DNA of 34,221 nucleotides from Flavobacterium muglaense (GTDB lineage Bacteria; Bacteroidota; Bacteroidia; Flavobacteriales; Flavobacteriaceae), in assembly GCF_014305155.1 (NCBI RefSeq), contig NZ_JACRUK010000042.1, positions 1 through 34,221 of the forward strand, read 5' to 3'. Both the position numbers and the translations under genes were made by a program. Numbering within the stretch: position 1 is the first letter of the stretch; each line of letters opens with the position of its first letter. The notes beneath the pieces are model-generated. The model made no database searches. It was given only the letters and a program-made list of their open reading frames with translations, and was not told the DNA's origin. This document shows, in pieces, positions 1-8,200 of the stretch.

Positions 1-118
1 TTCTTTTGTTCTTAAAATCTCTTTTAAAAACGGCTGTCAATTCAATATGTCTAGGAACGTGTCTTATCTTGTTTTCCGTTTCCCTTTGACTCACATTGCG
101 TGTCTCTGGAAGCGGGTG
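1..118 (-). other. Probable leader of an rRNA operon lying beyond the left edge
   Basis: There is no open reading frame here. It lies downstream of two strong leftward promoters. The minus strand of 34-51 reads GACATATTGAATTGACAG, which I recall as typical of the leader just upstream of 16S rRNA in Flavobacterium. The 16S gene itself is not in the window, so this rests on leader resemblance and promoter layout. Confidence 0.45.
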
Positions 119-149
119 CAAAAGTAAACATTCTGTTTAGATCTCACAA
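119..149 (-). promoter_or_regulatory. Leftward Bacteroidetes promoter, proximal copy (probable rRNA P2)
   Basis: On the minus strand a TTG -33 element (149-147) is followed after 20 bases by TACTTTTG (126-119), matching the Bacteroidetes consensus TTG-N19-21-TAnnTTTG. The 15-mer GCGGGTGCAAAAGTA (plus strand 112-126) covering the -7 element recurs exactly 120 bases away at 232-246. Transcription leads out of the left edge with no protein gene between. Confidence 0.7.
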
Positions 150-238
150 GCTTTTTTGAAAGTTTTTTCGAAAATAAATTTTCGTTTTTCTTTCGTTTGC
201 TTTTCAGGATGTAATGAACGTCTGCGTTGTTGCGGGTG

Positions 239-268
239 CAAAAGTACATGGTTTAAACCGTTATTCAA
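239..268 (-). promoter_or_regulatory. Leftward Bacteroidetes promoter, distal copy (probable rRNA P1)
   Basis: The minus strand shows TTG (268-266), 19 bases, then TACTTTTG (246-239). It shares the 15-mer around the -7 box with the promoter at 119-149, so the two form a tandem pair as is common for rRNA operons. The target is inferred from the leader-like sequence to the left. Confidence 0.7.
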
Positions 269-714
269 TGCGCTAAGCACACTTTTCTTTCACTTAATTT
301 GTATTTTGTTTTTAACATGCTGAAAATGTATTATTTGGAGTCAGTAGCTTTTTAGCTTTTTTGTTGAAAATAGGTTTTTTCTTATGTGTTTTATGCAAAA
401 CTTATTAAATACTCCTGTCTTTAGAAACGAACAATCGCAAGAATAGCTCGCTTTTATGCCTTTTTAAACTCACAAGACCTACAAGTTTCCTTTTTACTAT
501 TTACTGCTGTGTGGTTTGAGCAGTTTTTTTGATGGGATTTGTGAACATATAAGTCATAGAAGTTCCTTTTTAGTTCATTTGATGATCGGCATAGAACAAT
601 ATATAGAATCGAAGATCATAAAAGTTGGATTCCAAGCAAAATCATTTTGTACCTATATATAATGTAAAAATGTAATCTATAGGCAACAATCGAAAATTAA
701 ACCTTAACTGCCCT
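269..714. other. 446-base intergenic stretch without a recognisable gene
   Basis: I see no plausible reading frame, tRNA or terminator. The region is AT-rich and includes one copy of a 16-mer that recurs at 30922. It separates the rRNA-type promoters from the structured repeat at 715-820. It could hold a small RNA that I cannot recognise. Confidence 0.5.
547..562 (+). repeat. 16-base dispersed repeat, copy 1
   Basis: ATATAAGTCATAGAAG here is identical to 30922-30937. Both copies are intergenic. The 30.9 kb copy sits among further CATATAAG/CTTATATG words, suggesting a small intergenic repeat family. No function is evident. Confidence 0.45.
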
Positions 715-820
715 GGCCCCGGTAGTAGCGACATCTCCCGACTTAGAAAAACAAGGCTTTTTTCAAGCCGTAGTTTTTATTGATCGGGAATATAGCGGAT
801 GACGGGAAATAGCTCCTAAT
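715..820 (-). repeat. Structured dispersed intergenic element, copy A
   Basis: Read on the minus strand it begins TAGGAGCTATTTCCCG and ends CTACTACCGGGGCC, enclosing a hairpin whose tip is GGCTT/AAGCC. It matches copy B (10384-10512) over nearly its whole length and copy C (27043-27125) in its outer frame. The base stem is CCCGA (plus strand 737-741) with TCGGG (784-788); in copy B the same stem is CCCAA/TTGGG, a compensatory change. It starts 7 bases past the stop of the dioxygenase gene and has the same orientation as that gene. Confidence 0.85.
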
Positions 821-827
821 GACAAAA

Positions 828-1367
828 CTACTTTTTAGATACGAAACGTGGATCTACCTCCATTACTGTGGCACATTTATCGCAAGTGCGTAAGGAGGCC
901 GAGTTGTAGAAATGCTGAAAATGGGGCAAGAAATCCTTCTCTATATCGTGCAACTCAAATTTTACTTCGTAGAGTTTATGATTGCAATTGTCGCAATACC
1001 ATTGCAAACCATCTGTAAATCCCTTGCCTACTCTTTTGCGCTCGATGACTAAACCTATCGAACCTTCGGAGCGAACAGGCGAATGCGGTACATGTGCAGG
1101 GTGCAGGTACATATCGCCAGCATGAAGCTCCATCTCTTTGCGCTGACCGTCTTCTTGAATCACCACTTTTATGGAACCTTCTAACTGGTAAAATAATTCT
1201 TCGGTTTCATTGTAATGGTAATCTTTACGGGCATTAGGGCCAGCAACAATCATGACTATATAATCACCTGATTCTCGATATAAATTCTTATTACCCACTG
1301 GAGGTTTTAGTAAATGACGGTTTTCATCTATCCATTTATGCAGATTGAAGGGTTGCGCTATGGCCAT
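828..1367 (-). CDS. nbaC: 3-hydroxyanthranilate 3,4-dioxygenase
   Basis: This 179-residue cupin opens the ring of 3-hydroxyanthranilate to 2-amino-3-carboxymuconate semialdehyde, in the kynurenine route of tryptophan breakdown or quinolinate/NAD synthesis. The catalytic Fe ligands of the family are present as H51, E57 and H95, and R47 and R99 match the known substrate-binding arginines. The C-terminal rubredoxin-like site typical of bacterial enzymes is intact: C125, C128, C162, C165. Length equals the usual bacterial form. The ATG at 1367 gives the expected N-terminus MAIAQPFNLHKWI. No other kynurenine-pathway gene is in the window, so it stands alone here. The stop is followed after 7 bases by structured repeat copy A in the same orientation, which may form the 3' end of its transcript. 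Confidence 0.95.
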   Translation of the reverse strand: MAIAQPFNLHKWIDENRHLLKPPVGNKNLYRESGDYIVMIVAGPNARKDYHYNETEELFYQLEGSIKVVIQEDGQRKEMELHAGDMYLHPAHVPHSPVRSEGSIGLVIERKRVGKGFTDGLQWYCDNCNHKLYEVKFELHDIEKDFLPHFQHFYNSASLRTCDKCATVMEVDPRFVSKK

Positions 1368-1461
1368 TTTTGTGTCTTTAATTGTGAGATGCTAAGTTAC
1401 AAAAAACTCATGTGTTCACGCCAGTAAATTCAAAATATGAGTTGGCATGAGTTGACATTCC

Positions 1462-2571
1462 TTATTTAATTTCTTTTATCAAATAGATGTAGACCGGGAA
1501 GTGATCACTAAAACCTACTTCGGTGGCCGAATGTCGTTTGGGATAACCTTTGTACAAACCTGTGCTTTGTATTAAAAATGGTTTATTGTAAATCCCGGCT
1601 TTCCAATACTGGTAGGTCGAAAAGTCGTTTTGAATGAGTGATTGGGTTACCATAATTTGGTCGAAAATATCCCATGAATCTCTAAACGCAATCGTACCCA
1701 GTCCTTTTTTCGCCATCTCTTCAAAAGGATTGAACACGCCCATTGCAGGCACATCTTCTTTTTTAGCTTTGGCACCCAACGCTTTCTTAACGCTATTATT
1801 GAAAGGTCCATCATTTAAATCTCCCAAAGTAATTACCTTGGCATTGGGATTAATGCGCTGTAAAGAATCCATAATTTTTCTATTCAAAGCACCTGCTGCT
1901 TCACGAAAAGGGCTTGATTTTTTCTCCCCACCAGAACGTGATGGCCAGTGATTGACTATAATATGTATCTCCTCGCCTTCTAGAAAACCGGTTACTAATA
2001 GCTGATCTCTTGTGAAAACACGATTGCTTTGCGGACTCACTTCTACGTCATCATCGGATCTTTCCAGTGCTTCTGTGGTTTCTTTTTCTTTGACTTTAAT
2101 AGCGCCATTGTAGACATACAAAGGAATGTTAGTATAACTTGTAGGTCGGAAATATTTTTTTTGAAACAATAAGGCAACATCAATACCGCGTTTATCTGGC
2201 GAATCGAAATGAATAATCCCGTAATCCTTATTTATAATTTTGGACTGCTGCACTAAATCTTCTAGTACCCCACGATTTTCAATCTCTGAACAACCTATAA
2301 ACGTAGGGGAGTTTGCGTTTTCTGAAGAACCGATTTCGAAAATGACCCGAGCTAGGTTTTGTAGTTTTTGATGGTATTTAGCAGCTGTCCAATGCTGCGC
2401 TCCTTTTGGCGTCCACTCATCATCATTTGTATTAGGATCATTTATAGTGTCAAAACAATTTTCGAAATTGTAAAAAGCAACCGTATGAATCGAATAGTTT
2501 TTTTGCTGTGCTATACCATTAGACAATGGCATGCCTAAAATGAAAAACAGCAATAATCGTGAAATTTTCAT
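1462..2571 (-). CDS. Secreted endonuclease/exonuclease/phosphatase (EEP) family protein
   Basis: This protein of about 369 residues has an N-terminal signal peptide (MKISRLLLFFILGMPLSNGIAQ), so it is probably exported to the periplasm or surface. The EEP (DNase I-like) signature residues are visible in order: an early NFEN segment, the metal-binding Glu in GCSEIEN, a DKRGIDVAL strand, the catalytic His in VNHWPSR, the Asp/Asn pair in LGDLNDGP, and the closing Asp-His in FSDHFPVYIY. These point to a metal-dependent phosphodiesterase or nuclease; the substrate cannot be told. I chose the ATG at 2571 because it opens directly on the signal peptide; an ATG three codons upstream (2580) is possible. 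It is divergent from the carboxypeptidase gene at 2729. Confidence 0.85.
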   Translation of the reverse strand: MKISRLLLFFILGMPLSNGIAQQKNYSIHTVAFYNFENCFDTINDPNTNDDEWTPKGAQHWTAAKYHQKLQNLARVIFEIGSSENANSPTFIGCSEIENRGVLEDLVQQSKIINKDYGIIHFDSPDKRGIDVALLFQKKYFRPTSYTNIPLYVYNGAIKVKEKETTEALERSDDDVEVSPQSNRVFTRDQLLVTGFLEGEEIHIIVNHWPSRSGGEKKSSPFREAAGALNRKIMDSLQRINPNAKVITLGDLNDGPFNNSVKKALGAKAKKEDVPAMGVFNPFEEMAKKGLGTIAFRDSWDIFDQIMVTQSLIQNDFSTYQYWKAGIYNKPFLIQSTGLYKGYPKRHSATEVGFSDHFPVYIYLIKEIK

Positions 2572-2666
2572 AAGCAGCATTTAAATAGTAGTAACAAATC
2601 AAAAGATACCTTGAAGTAAAAATACTTCATTTATGGAACTAAATAATAAAATATTTTCAAAATTGT

Positions 2667-2674
2667 TATCTTTG
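2667..2674 (+). promoter_or_regulatory. -7 promoter element for the LD-carboxypeptidase gene
   Basis: TATCTTTG matches the Bacteroidetes -7 consensus TAnnTTTG, but I see no clear TTG at the expected -33 distance. Its position argues against translation starting at the upstream ATG at 2633, since that ATG would lie before the transcript start. Confidence 0.5.
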
Positions 2675-2728
2675 TTTGAAACCGAGTTGGGAACGATACA
2701 ATTAATCACAATCAAAAATATACAAGCC

Positions 2729-3730
2729 ATGTTAACCAAACCATTTTGGAACTTAACGAATGATTTTGGTTGGAAAAAATTCCTGCTTTTCATGTTCATT
2801 ATCCATTCATTCAATAGTCAATCACAAACAACAATGATTACACCACCTATTTTACAAAAAGGAGATACGGTTGCCATCGTTTCTACCGCTAGAAAAAACA
2901 TAGACAACAATCTAAAACCAGCAATTGATTTATTACACAGTTGGGGGCTAGAAGTCGTGATAGGCAAAACGATAGGCTTAGATTACAACCAACTTGCTGG
3001 TACTGATGAGCAACGTGCTGCTGATTTTCAAACACAAATGGACAACCCAAACATCAAAGCGATATGGTGTGTAAAAGGAGGTTATGGAACTGTACGAATG
3101 GTTGATTTATTAGATTTTGCAAAATTCAAACAGCATCCAAAATGGATTGTAGGTTTTAGCGATATTACCGTTTTACACAATCAACTGAACACCATGGGGT
3201 ACAAATCTATCCATGGAATAATGCCTGTTACGGTAGCAAGAGCAACTGCAGATGCAATTGAAAGCATGCGTGTTTCCTTGTTTGGAGAAAAACTAACATA
3301 CAGCATTCCATCTGACGTTAAAAACAAAATGGGAACTGCTACTGGAGAATTAGTAGGTGGAAATTTGTCCATCTTATATAGTTTACTAGGATCACCATCG
3401 GCAATTGAATGCAAGGACAAAATATTATTTATCGAAGACCTGGATGAATACCTCTACCATATTGACCGTATGATGATGAACCTAAAACGCAACGGTTGTC
3501 TTGAAAGCGTTAAAGGAATTATTGTGGGCTCGATGACGCAAATGAAAGACAACGACATTCCCTGGGGCAAAAACGCGGTAGAAATTGTTGAAGACGTAAT
3601 TAAGAACTACAATATTCCTGTTATTTATAATTTCCCAGCAGGGCATATAAGAGACAATCGTGCACTAGTTCTAGGTGCTACTGTACAGATGAACGTAAAT
3701 AGCAGTACGGCATCTGTTACTTTTGAATAA
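2729..3730 (+). CDS. LD-carboxypeptidase, peptidase family S66
   Basis: S66 enzymes cut the L,D bond of tetrapeptides in peptidoglycan recycling; relatives (MccF) cleave microcin C-like adducts. Numbered from the ATG at 2729 (333 residues), the family motifs are KGGYGTVR (116-123), the Ser nucleophile S144 in GFSDITVLH, the Glu of FIEDLDE (E236), and the catalytic His in PAGHIRDNRA (H306). The usual family length of about 300 residues is reached from the second candidate start at 2834 (MITPPILQKGDT, 298 residues). I prefer 2729 because the extra segment reads as a signal peptide (KKFLLFMFIIHSF), suggesting an exported form. The upstream ATG at 2633 precedes the likely promoter. YraN follows after 38 bases and may be co-transcribed. 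Confidence 0.85.
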   Translation: MLTKPFWNLTNDFGWKKFLLFMFIIHSFNSQSQTTMITPPILQKGDTVAIVSTARKNIDNNLKPAIDLLHSWGLEVVIGKTIGLDYNQLAGTDEQRAADFQTQMDNPNIKAIWCVKGGYGTVRMVDLLDFAKFKQHPKWIVGFSDITVLHNQLNTMGYKSIHGIMPVTVARATADAIESMRVSLFGEKLTYSIPSDVKNKMGTATGELVGGNLSILYSLLGSPSAIECKDKILFIEDLDEYLYHIDRMMMNLKRNGCLESVKGIIVGSMTQMKDNDIPWGKNAVEIVEDVIKNYNIPVIYNFPAGHIRDNRALVLGATVQMNVNSSTASVTFE

Positions 3731-3768
3731 TTTTTTTTTAATTTTCGAATACTGTAAAAACAGCGCAA

Positions 3769-4128
3769 ATGGCAGCACACAATGAGTTAGGTAAGTTTGG
3801 TGAAGAGATGGCTGTTGCGTTTTTACAAAAGGACGGTTACGAAATTCTCAACACCAACTGGACTTTTCAAAAAGCCGAAATTGACATTATTGCTAAAAAA
3901 GAAAACACGCTTGCCATTGTTGAAGTTAAAACACGTTCCTCTATTGAATTTGGTTTACCACAGGATTTTGTAAAACCAAAAAAAATACAGCTGCTTGTTA
4001 AAGCAGTCGATGCCTACGTAGTTGAAAAAGACATGGATGTTGATGTGCGTTTTGACATCATTGCGATCCATAAAGAAGGCAAATCTTTTGTAATTGAACA
4101 CCTTATAGATGCTTTTTATCATTTTTAA
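3769..4128 (+). CDS. YraN family protein (UPF0102), endonuclease-like fold
   Basis: This 119-residue protein matches UPF0102 in length and motifs: G8-K-F-G-E12 in the first helix, E37-I-D39 and V51-E-V-K54, the arrangement of acidic residues and Lys seen in restriction-endonuclease-like folds related to archaeal Holliday-junction resolvases. The biochemical role of YraN is not established. The ATG at 3769 places the conserved GxxGE motif near the N-terminus as expected. It lies 38 bases after the carboxypeptidase stop with no terminator between, so co-transcription is likely. The protein has no signal peptide. Confidence 0.9.
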   Translation: MAAHNELGKFGEEMAVAFLQKDGYEILNTNWTFQKAEIDIIAKKENTLAIVEVKTRSSIEFGLPQDFVKPKKIQLLVKAVDAYVVEKDMDVDVRFDIIAIHKEGKSFVIEHLIDAFYHF

Positions 4129-4149
4129 GTGAATTTACGCGTGTTATAT

Positions 4150-4179
4150 TTGTAACAAATTGTTTTTTATTTATATTTG
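4150..4179 (+). promoter_or_regulatory. Promoter of the ACT-domain gene
   Basis: TTG at 4150-4152, 19 bases, then TATATTTG at 4172-4179: a full match to the Bacteroidetes sigma factor consensus, about 60 bases ahead of the ATG at 4247. A second TATATTTG overlaps the -33 element at 4145-4152. Confidence 0.75.
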
Positions 4180-4246
4180 TAGCGGTTTTTGACACAACAA
4201 CAAACTGAACTAACTACTAAAACTAAGTATAAACACCTAATTTATT

Positions 4247-4903
4247 ATGAAAACCGTTTCTTCAATCGTAGAGAATTACATCAAAACAAAGCCTTTTTTA
4301 TTGAATGCTTTATCACTTGGAATCATCAATCTGACTTCTTTGTCTAGAAATATCATGTCTGAATTAGAAAGTGAATTTGGAAAAGAGGTAAAACAAGGCG
4401 CAATCGTTATGTCATTAAAACGACTCACCGAGGAACTAGACTTTCGATTGAATCATAAAATAAACAAAGTCATTAAGAATATTGGTGAAATCACTGTTCG
4501 ATCTGCTTTGACTGATTATACATTTGCAGTGTCTGAAACAGTACTTAATAAACAAGCTGATTTAATTTCGGATATTAATGCATTGCCTGATGTTTTTTAT
4601 ACCTCATCAAGAGGCGTTAATGAAACTAATATTGTTATTAGTAATAGTGTAAGCAATCTTGTTGACAAACACTTTATAGGTGAAAAATTGATTCAGAAAT
4701 TAGAAAACCTAGCTTCTATCACTGTAAAATTACCTAAAGAAAATATTGCTGTTCCTGGGATTTACTATTTCATTTTTCAACGTTTGGCTTGGGAAGGGAT
4801 TATCATTAATGAGGTGATTTCTACCTCCAATGAATTTACAATCTTAGTAAGCGAAGACCAAGTTAATGTGGCTTTTAAAGTGATTAAGGATTTGAAGAAT
4901 TAA
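4247..4903 (+). CDS. ACT-like regulatory domain protein (aspartokinase C-terminus-like)
   Basis: This 218-residue soluble protein has no signal peptide. Residues 1-80 are mainly helical with a winged-helix flavour (LTSLSRNIMSELE...GAIVMSLKRLTEEL). The C-terminal part (about 150-218) has the pattern of an ACT domain: VPGIYYFIFQRLAWEGIIINEVIST then FTILVSEDQVNVAFKVIKDL, as in the C-terminal regulatory part of aspartate kinases. There is no kinase domain, so any name 'aspartate kinase' would be wrong for this gene. A ligand-responsive regulator is a reasonable guess but unproven. It has its own consensus promoter and ends before a terminator-type hairpin shared with mfd. Confidence 0.7.
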   Translation: MKTVSSIVENYIKTKPFLLNALSLGIINLTSLSRNIMSELESEFGKEVKQGAIVMSLKRLTEELDFRLNHKINKVIKNIGEITVRSALTDYTFAVSETVLNKQADLISDINALPDVFYTSSRGVNETNIVISNSVSNLVDKHFIGEKLIQKLENLASITVKLPKENIAVPGIYYFIFQRLAWEGIIINEVISTSNEFTILVSEDQVNVAFKVIKDLKN

Positions 4904-5155
4904 AAGTACTCGCACATAGCTTCTCCGAACAACGGACAAGCTTTGCGTAAAGAGATTGTGTTTTTTGAAAAAAGTAATGTTCTTTATATTATATCAAAAC
5001 CAGTACACTACAATCTAAAATATTTTTTGGCCATCGAGTGCAGTCGTGAGGCAAGAGTGGTTCTCGACTCGGCTCGAACTGACAATAGAACTATTTTATA
5101 ATAGTATTGGTATTATTTGAATTTTGGATGTTTTTCTAAAATTCTATACCATAAA
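4904..5155. other. Convergent intergenic region holding a palindromic repeat
   Basis: No gene is seen. The stretch between the ACT-domain gene and mfd carries the imperfect TCGAG-type palindrome described at 5034-5077; the bidirectional terminator follows at 5156. Confidence 0.5.
5034..5077. repeat. TCGAG-type dispersed palindrome, copy 1
   Basis: The left arm TCGAGTGCAGTCGTGAG (5034-5050) pairs imperfectly with TCTCGACTCGGCTCGA (5062-5077). The right arm and the following ACTGACA match the element at 27221-27242 (CTCGACTCCGCTCGA, then CCTGACA). This resembles the small intergenic palindromes common in Flavobacteriaceae genomes. Confidence 0.6.
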
Positions 5156-5190
5156 AAAAGCGTCCAAATCATAAATGATTGGACGCTTTT
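5156..5190. terminator. Bidirectional terminator between the ACT-domain gene and mfd
   Basis: AAAAGCGTCC (5156-5165) pairs with GGACGCTTTT (5181-5190), and the stem continues through AATCAT/ATGATT with one bulge. It is flanked by an A-run on the left and a T-run on the right, so it can end transcription from both converging genes. Confidence 0.85.
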
Positions 5191-5218
5191 CTTTTTCTAC
5201 TATTCTTTAAAAAGCTAT

Positions 5219-8200
5219 TTAATCTTCTATCCCGCCTAGCATTTTCATTAATTCTAAAGCTCTTCGGGTAGATTTTACATTGTCAAAAGTCAATAACAAA
5301 CGCAAACCATTAGGAGTAACTTTTTCTTTTATTTTGCAAAGCGCACTCTGCTTTTGAACAAAGTGCATCACTGACATAAAACGATTCGATTGGTAATAAT
5401 CCGATTGTTGATCGGATACAAAATACCCAATCATCTTGCCTTGTTTCATCACTAATTTTTCAATTCCAATGCCGCTAGCAATCCATTTGATCCTGATGCT
5501 GTTCATTAACGCAATCGCACGTGGAGGCATAGGGCCAAAACGGTCAATTAATTTCTTCTGGAAAATTTGTAAATCTTCTTCGTTTTTAATTGCCCCTAAT
5601 TCGTTGTATAAATTAAGACGCTCACTAATATTATTAATGTACTCATCTGAAAATAATAGTTCAAAGTCGGTATCAATTTGAAGGTCTTTTACGTATTCCT
5701 TTGTTTCGATATTATTTTCCGTAGGATATAAATCTTTGAATTCGTTCTCTTTTAATTCTTCGATGGCTTCATTCATGATTTTTTGATAGGTATCAAAACC
5801 AATCTCGTTGATAAAACCAGATTGTTCCCCACCTAATAAATCACCTGCACCACGAATCTCTAAATCCTTCATGGCAATATTGAAACCACTTCCTAGTTCG
5901 CTAAATTGTTCTAACGCTTGAATACGTTTTCTAGCATCATCCGTCATGGCTGAATAAGGAGGACATATAAAATAACAGAATGCTTTTTTATTGCTACGTC
6001 CTACGCGACCTCGCATTTGATGCAAATCAGACAATCCAAAATTATTGGCGTTATTGATAAAAATGGTATTGGCGTTGGGAACATCTAATCCGCTTTCGAT
6101 AATTGTTGTAGCCACTAGCACATCAAATTCTCCGTTCATGAAAGCGAGCATCAATTCTTCTAACTTTTTACCTTCCATTTGGCCGTGGCCAATTCCTACT
6201 CTTGCATTAGGAACTAAACGCTGAATCATACCAGCTACTTCCTTGATGTTTTCAATTCTATTATTGATGAAGAAAACTTGTCCGTTACGCTGAATTTCAT
6301 ACGAAATTGCGTCCCGAATCATCTCTTCGCTAAAACCAACCACATTTGTCTCAATAGGATAACGATTGGGTGGAGGAGTTGTAATTACAGATAAATCACG
6401 TGCGGCCATTAAGGAGAACTGTAACGTTCTAGGGATAGGTGTTGCTGTTAAAGTCAACGTATCCACATTAGCAGCTATTGTTTTTAATTTGTCTTTTACA
6501 TTGACACCAAATTTTTGTTCTTCATCTACAATTAGTAAACCTAAATCTTTAAAAACTACATTTTTATTCACTAATTGATGCGTACCAATAACGATATCAA
6601 GTTTTCCTTCGGCTAATAATTTAAGTGTTTCGGCTTTTTGCTTGGCAGTTCTAAAACGGTTTAAGTACCCAATAGATACCGGCATGTCTTTTAAACGCTC
6701 TGTAAAAGTGCGATAATGTTGGTAAGCTAGAATAGTTGTTGGTACTAACACCGCCACTTGCTTACTATTATCCACTGCTTTAAAAGCAGCACGGATTGCC
6801 ACCTCGGTTTTCCCAAAACCTACGTCTCCACAAACTAAGCGATCCATTGGGCGATCACTTTCCATGTCGGCTTTTACTTCGGCAGTCGATTTCGTTTGAT
6901 CCGGCGTATCTTCATAGATAAACGAACTCTCTAATTCGTTTTGCAAATAGCTATCGGGAGCAAACTGAAATCCTTTATCCAATCTTCTTTTGGCATACAG
7001 CTGAATCAAATTGAACGCAATATTCTTAACCCGTGCTTTGGTTTTTTGCTTTAACGTTTTCCAAGCACTTGAACCTACTTTATATATTTTAGGCGGCGTA
7101 CCGTCTTTACCCGTGTATTTTGAAATTTTGTGCAGCGAGTGAATGCTCACATAAACAATATCATTATCAGCATAGACTAACTTAATTGTCTCTTGGGTTT
7201 TACCCTCCACATCAATTTTTTGCAACCCACCAAAACGACCTATTCCATGGTCGATGTGCGTTACATAATCTCCAACTGATAGTGTTGTTAATTCCTTTAA
7301 AGTGATGTTTTGTTTTTTCGAATAGCCATTTTTGATGTTGAACTTGTGGTAACGTTCAAAAATTTGATGGTCTGTATAACACGCAATTTGGTTTTCTTCA
7401 TCAATGAAACCTTGATAAATAGGCAAAACAATGCTGTTGTATTGCTTGCTAATATTCTCCGCATTAGGTTCGTCAAGGTTTTCAAAAATGACATGAAACC
7501 TTTTTACCTGTGCATCATTCGAACAAAAAAGATAATTTTTATACCCATTAAAATGATTTTCACTCAGGTTGTTCAATAACAAATCAAATTGCTTGTTGAA
7601 CGACGGTTGTGGCTTAATGTGATATTCGAATGTTTTTGTTGTTCTAAAAATAGCTTTGGAACCAAATTCCACCACCGAAAAATCGACTGCTCTCTTGATG
7701 AAAGCGGCTTGATTTAAAAATAATTGTTCTGGCGTGGCGTGCTTGATGTCTTTGGATAATTTTTCAAAAGCTTCTTCTGCTATCGCAAATTGCTTGTCTA
7801 ATTGTACAAATAAATCTTCGGTGTTTTGAATAAAAATAACCGTTTTCTCGGCAATATAATCCAAGAAGCTTTCTCTATTTTCCTGAAATATTTTATTCTC
7901 GACATTCGGAATAATGGTGATTTTTTTCTGAATTTCAATAGACAACTGCGTGCCTACATCAAAACTACGAATACTATCCACTTCGTTACCAAAAAACTCG
8001 ATTCGGTACGGATTATCATTCGAAAATGAAAACACATCGACAATTCCTCCACGCACGGAAAACTCTCCCGGTTCTGTGATGAAATCGACTCTTTTAAATT
8101 CGTATTCAAATAAAACCTCATTGATAAAATCAATAGAAATCTTATCGCCAACAGCCACTTTTAAAGTGTTTTTGTCTAAATCCTTACGCGTGACTACTTT

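Noticed and set aside
1634..1951. Plus-strand 105-residue frame opposite the EEP-family gene
   Set aside because: It is antisense to a strong coding region with complete family motifs and has no promoter or recognisable features of its own.
2633..2728. Start of the LD-carboxypeptidase at 2633
   Set aside because: The likely -7 box at 2667 lies downstream of that ATG, and the extension would bury the signal peptide internally.
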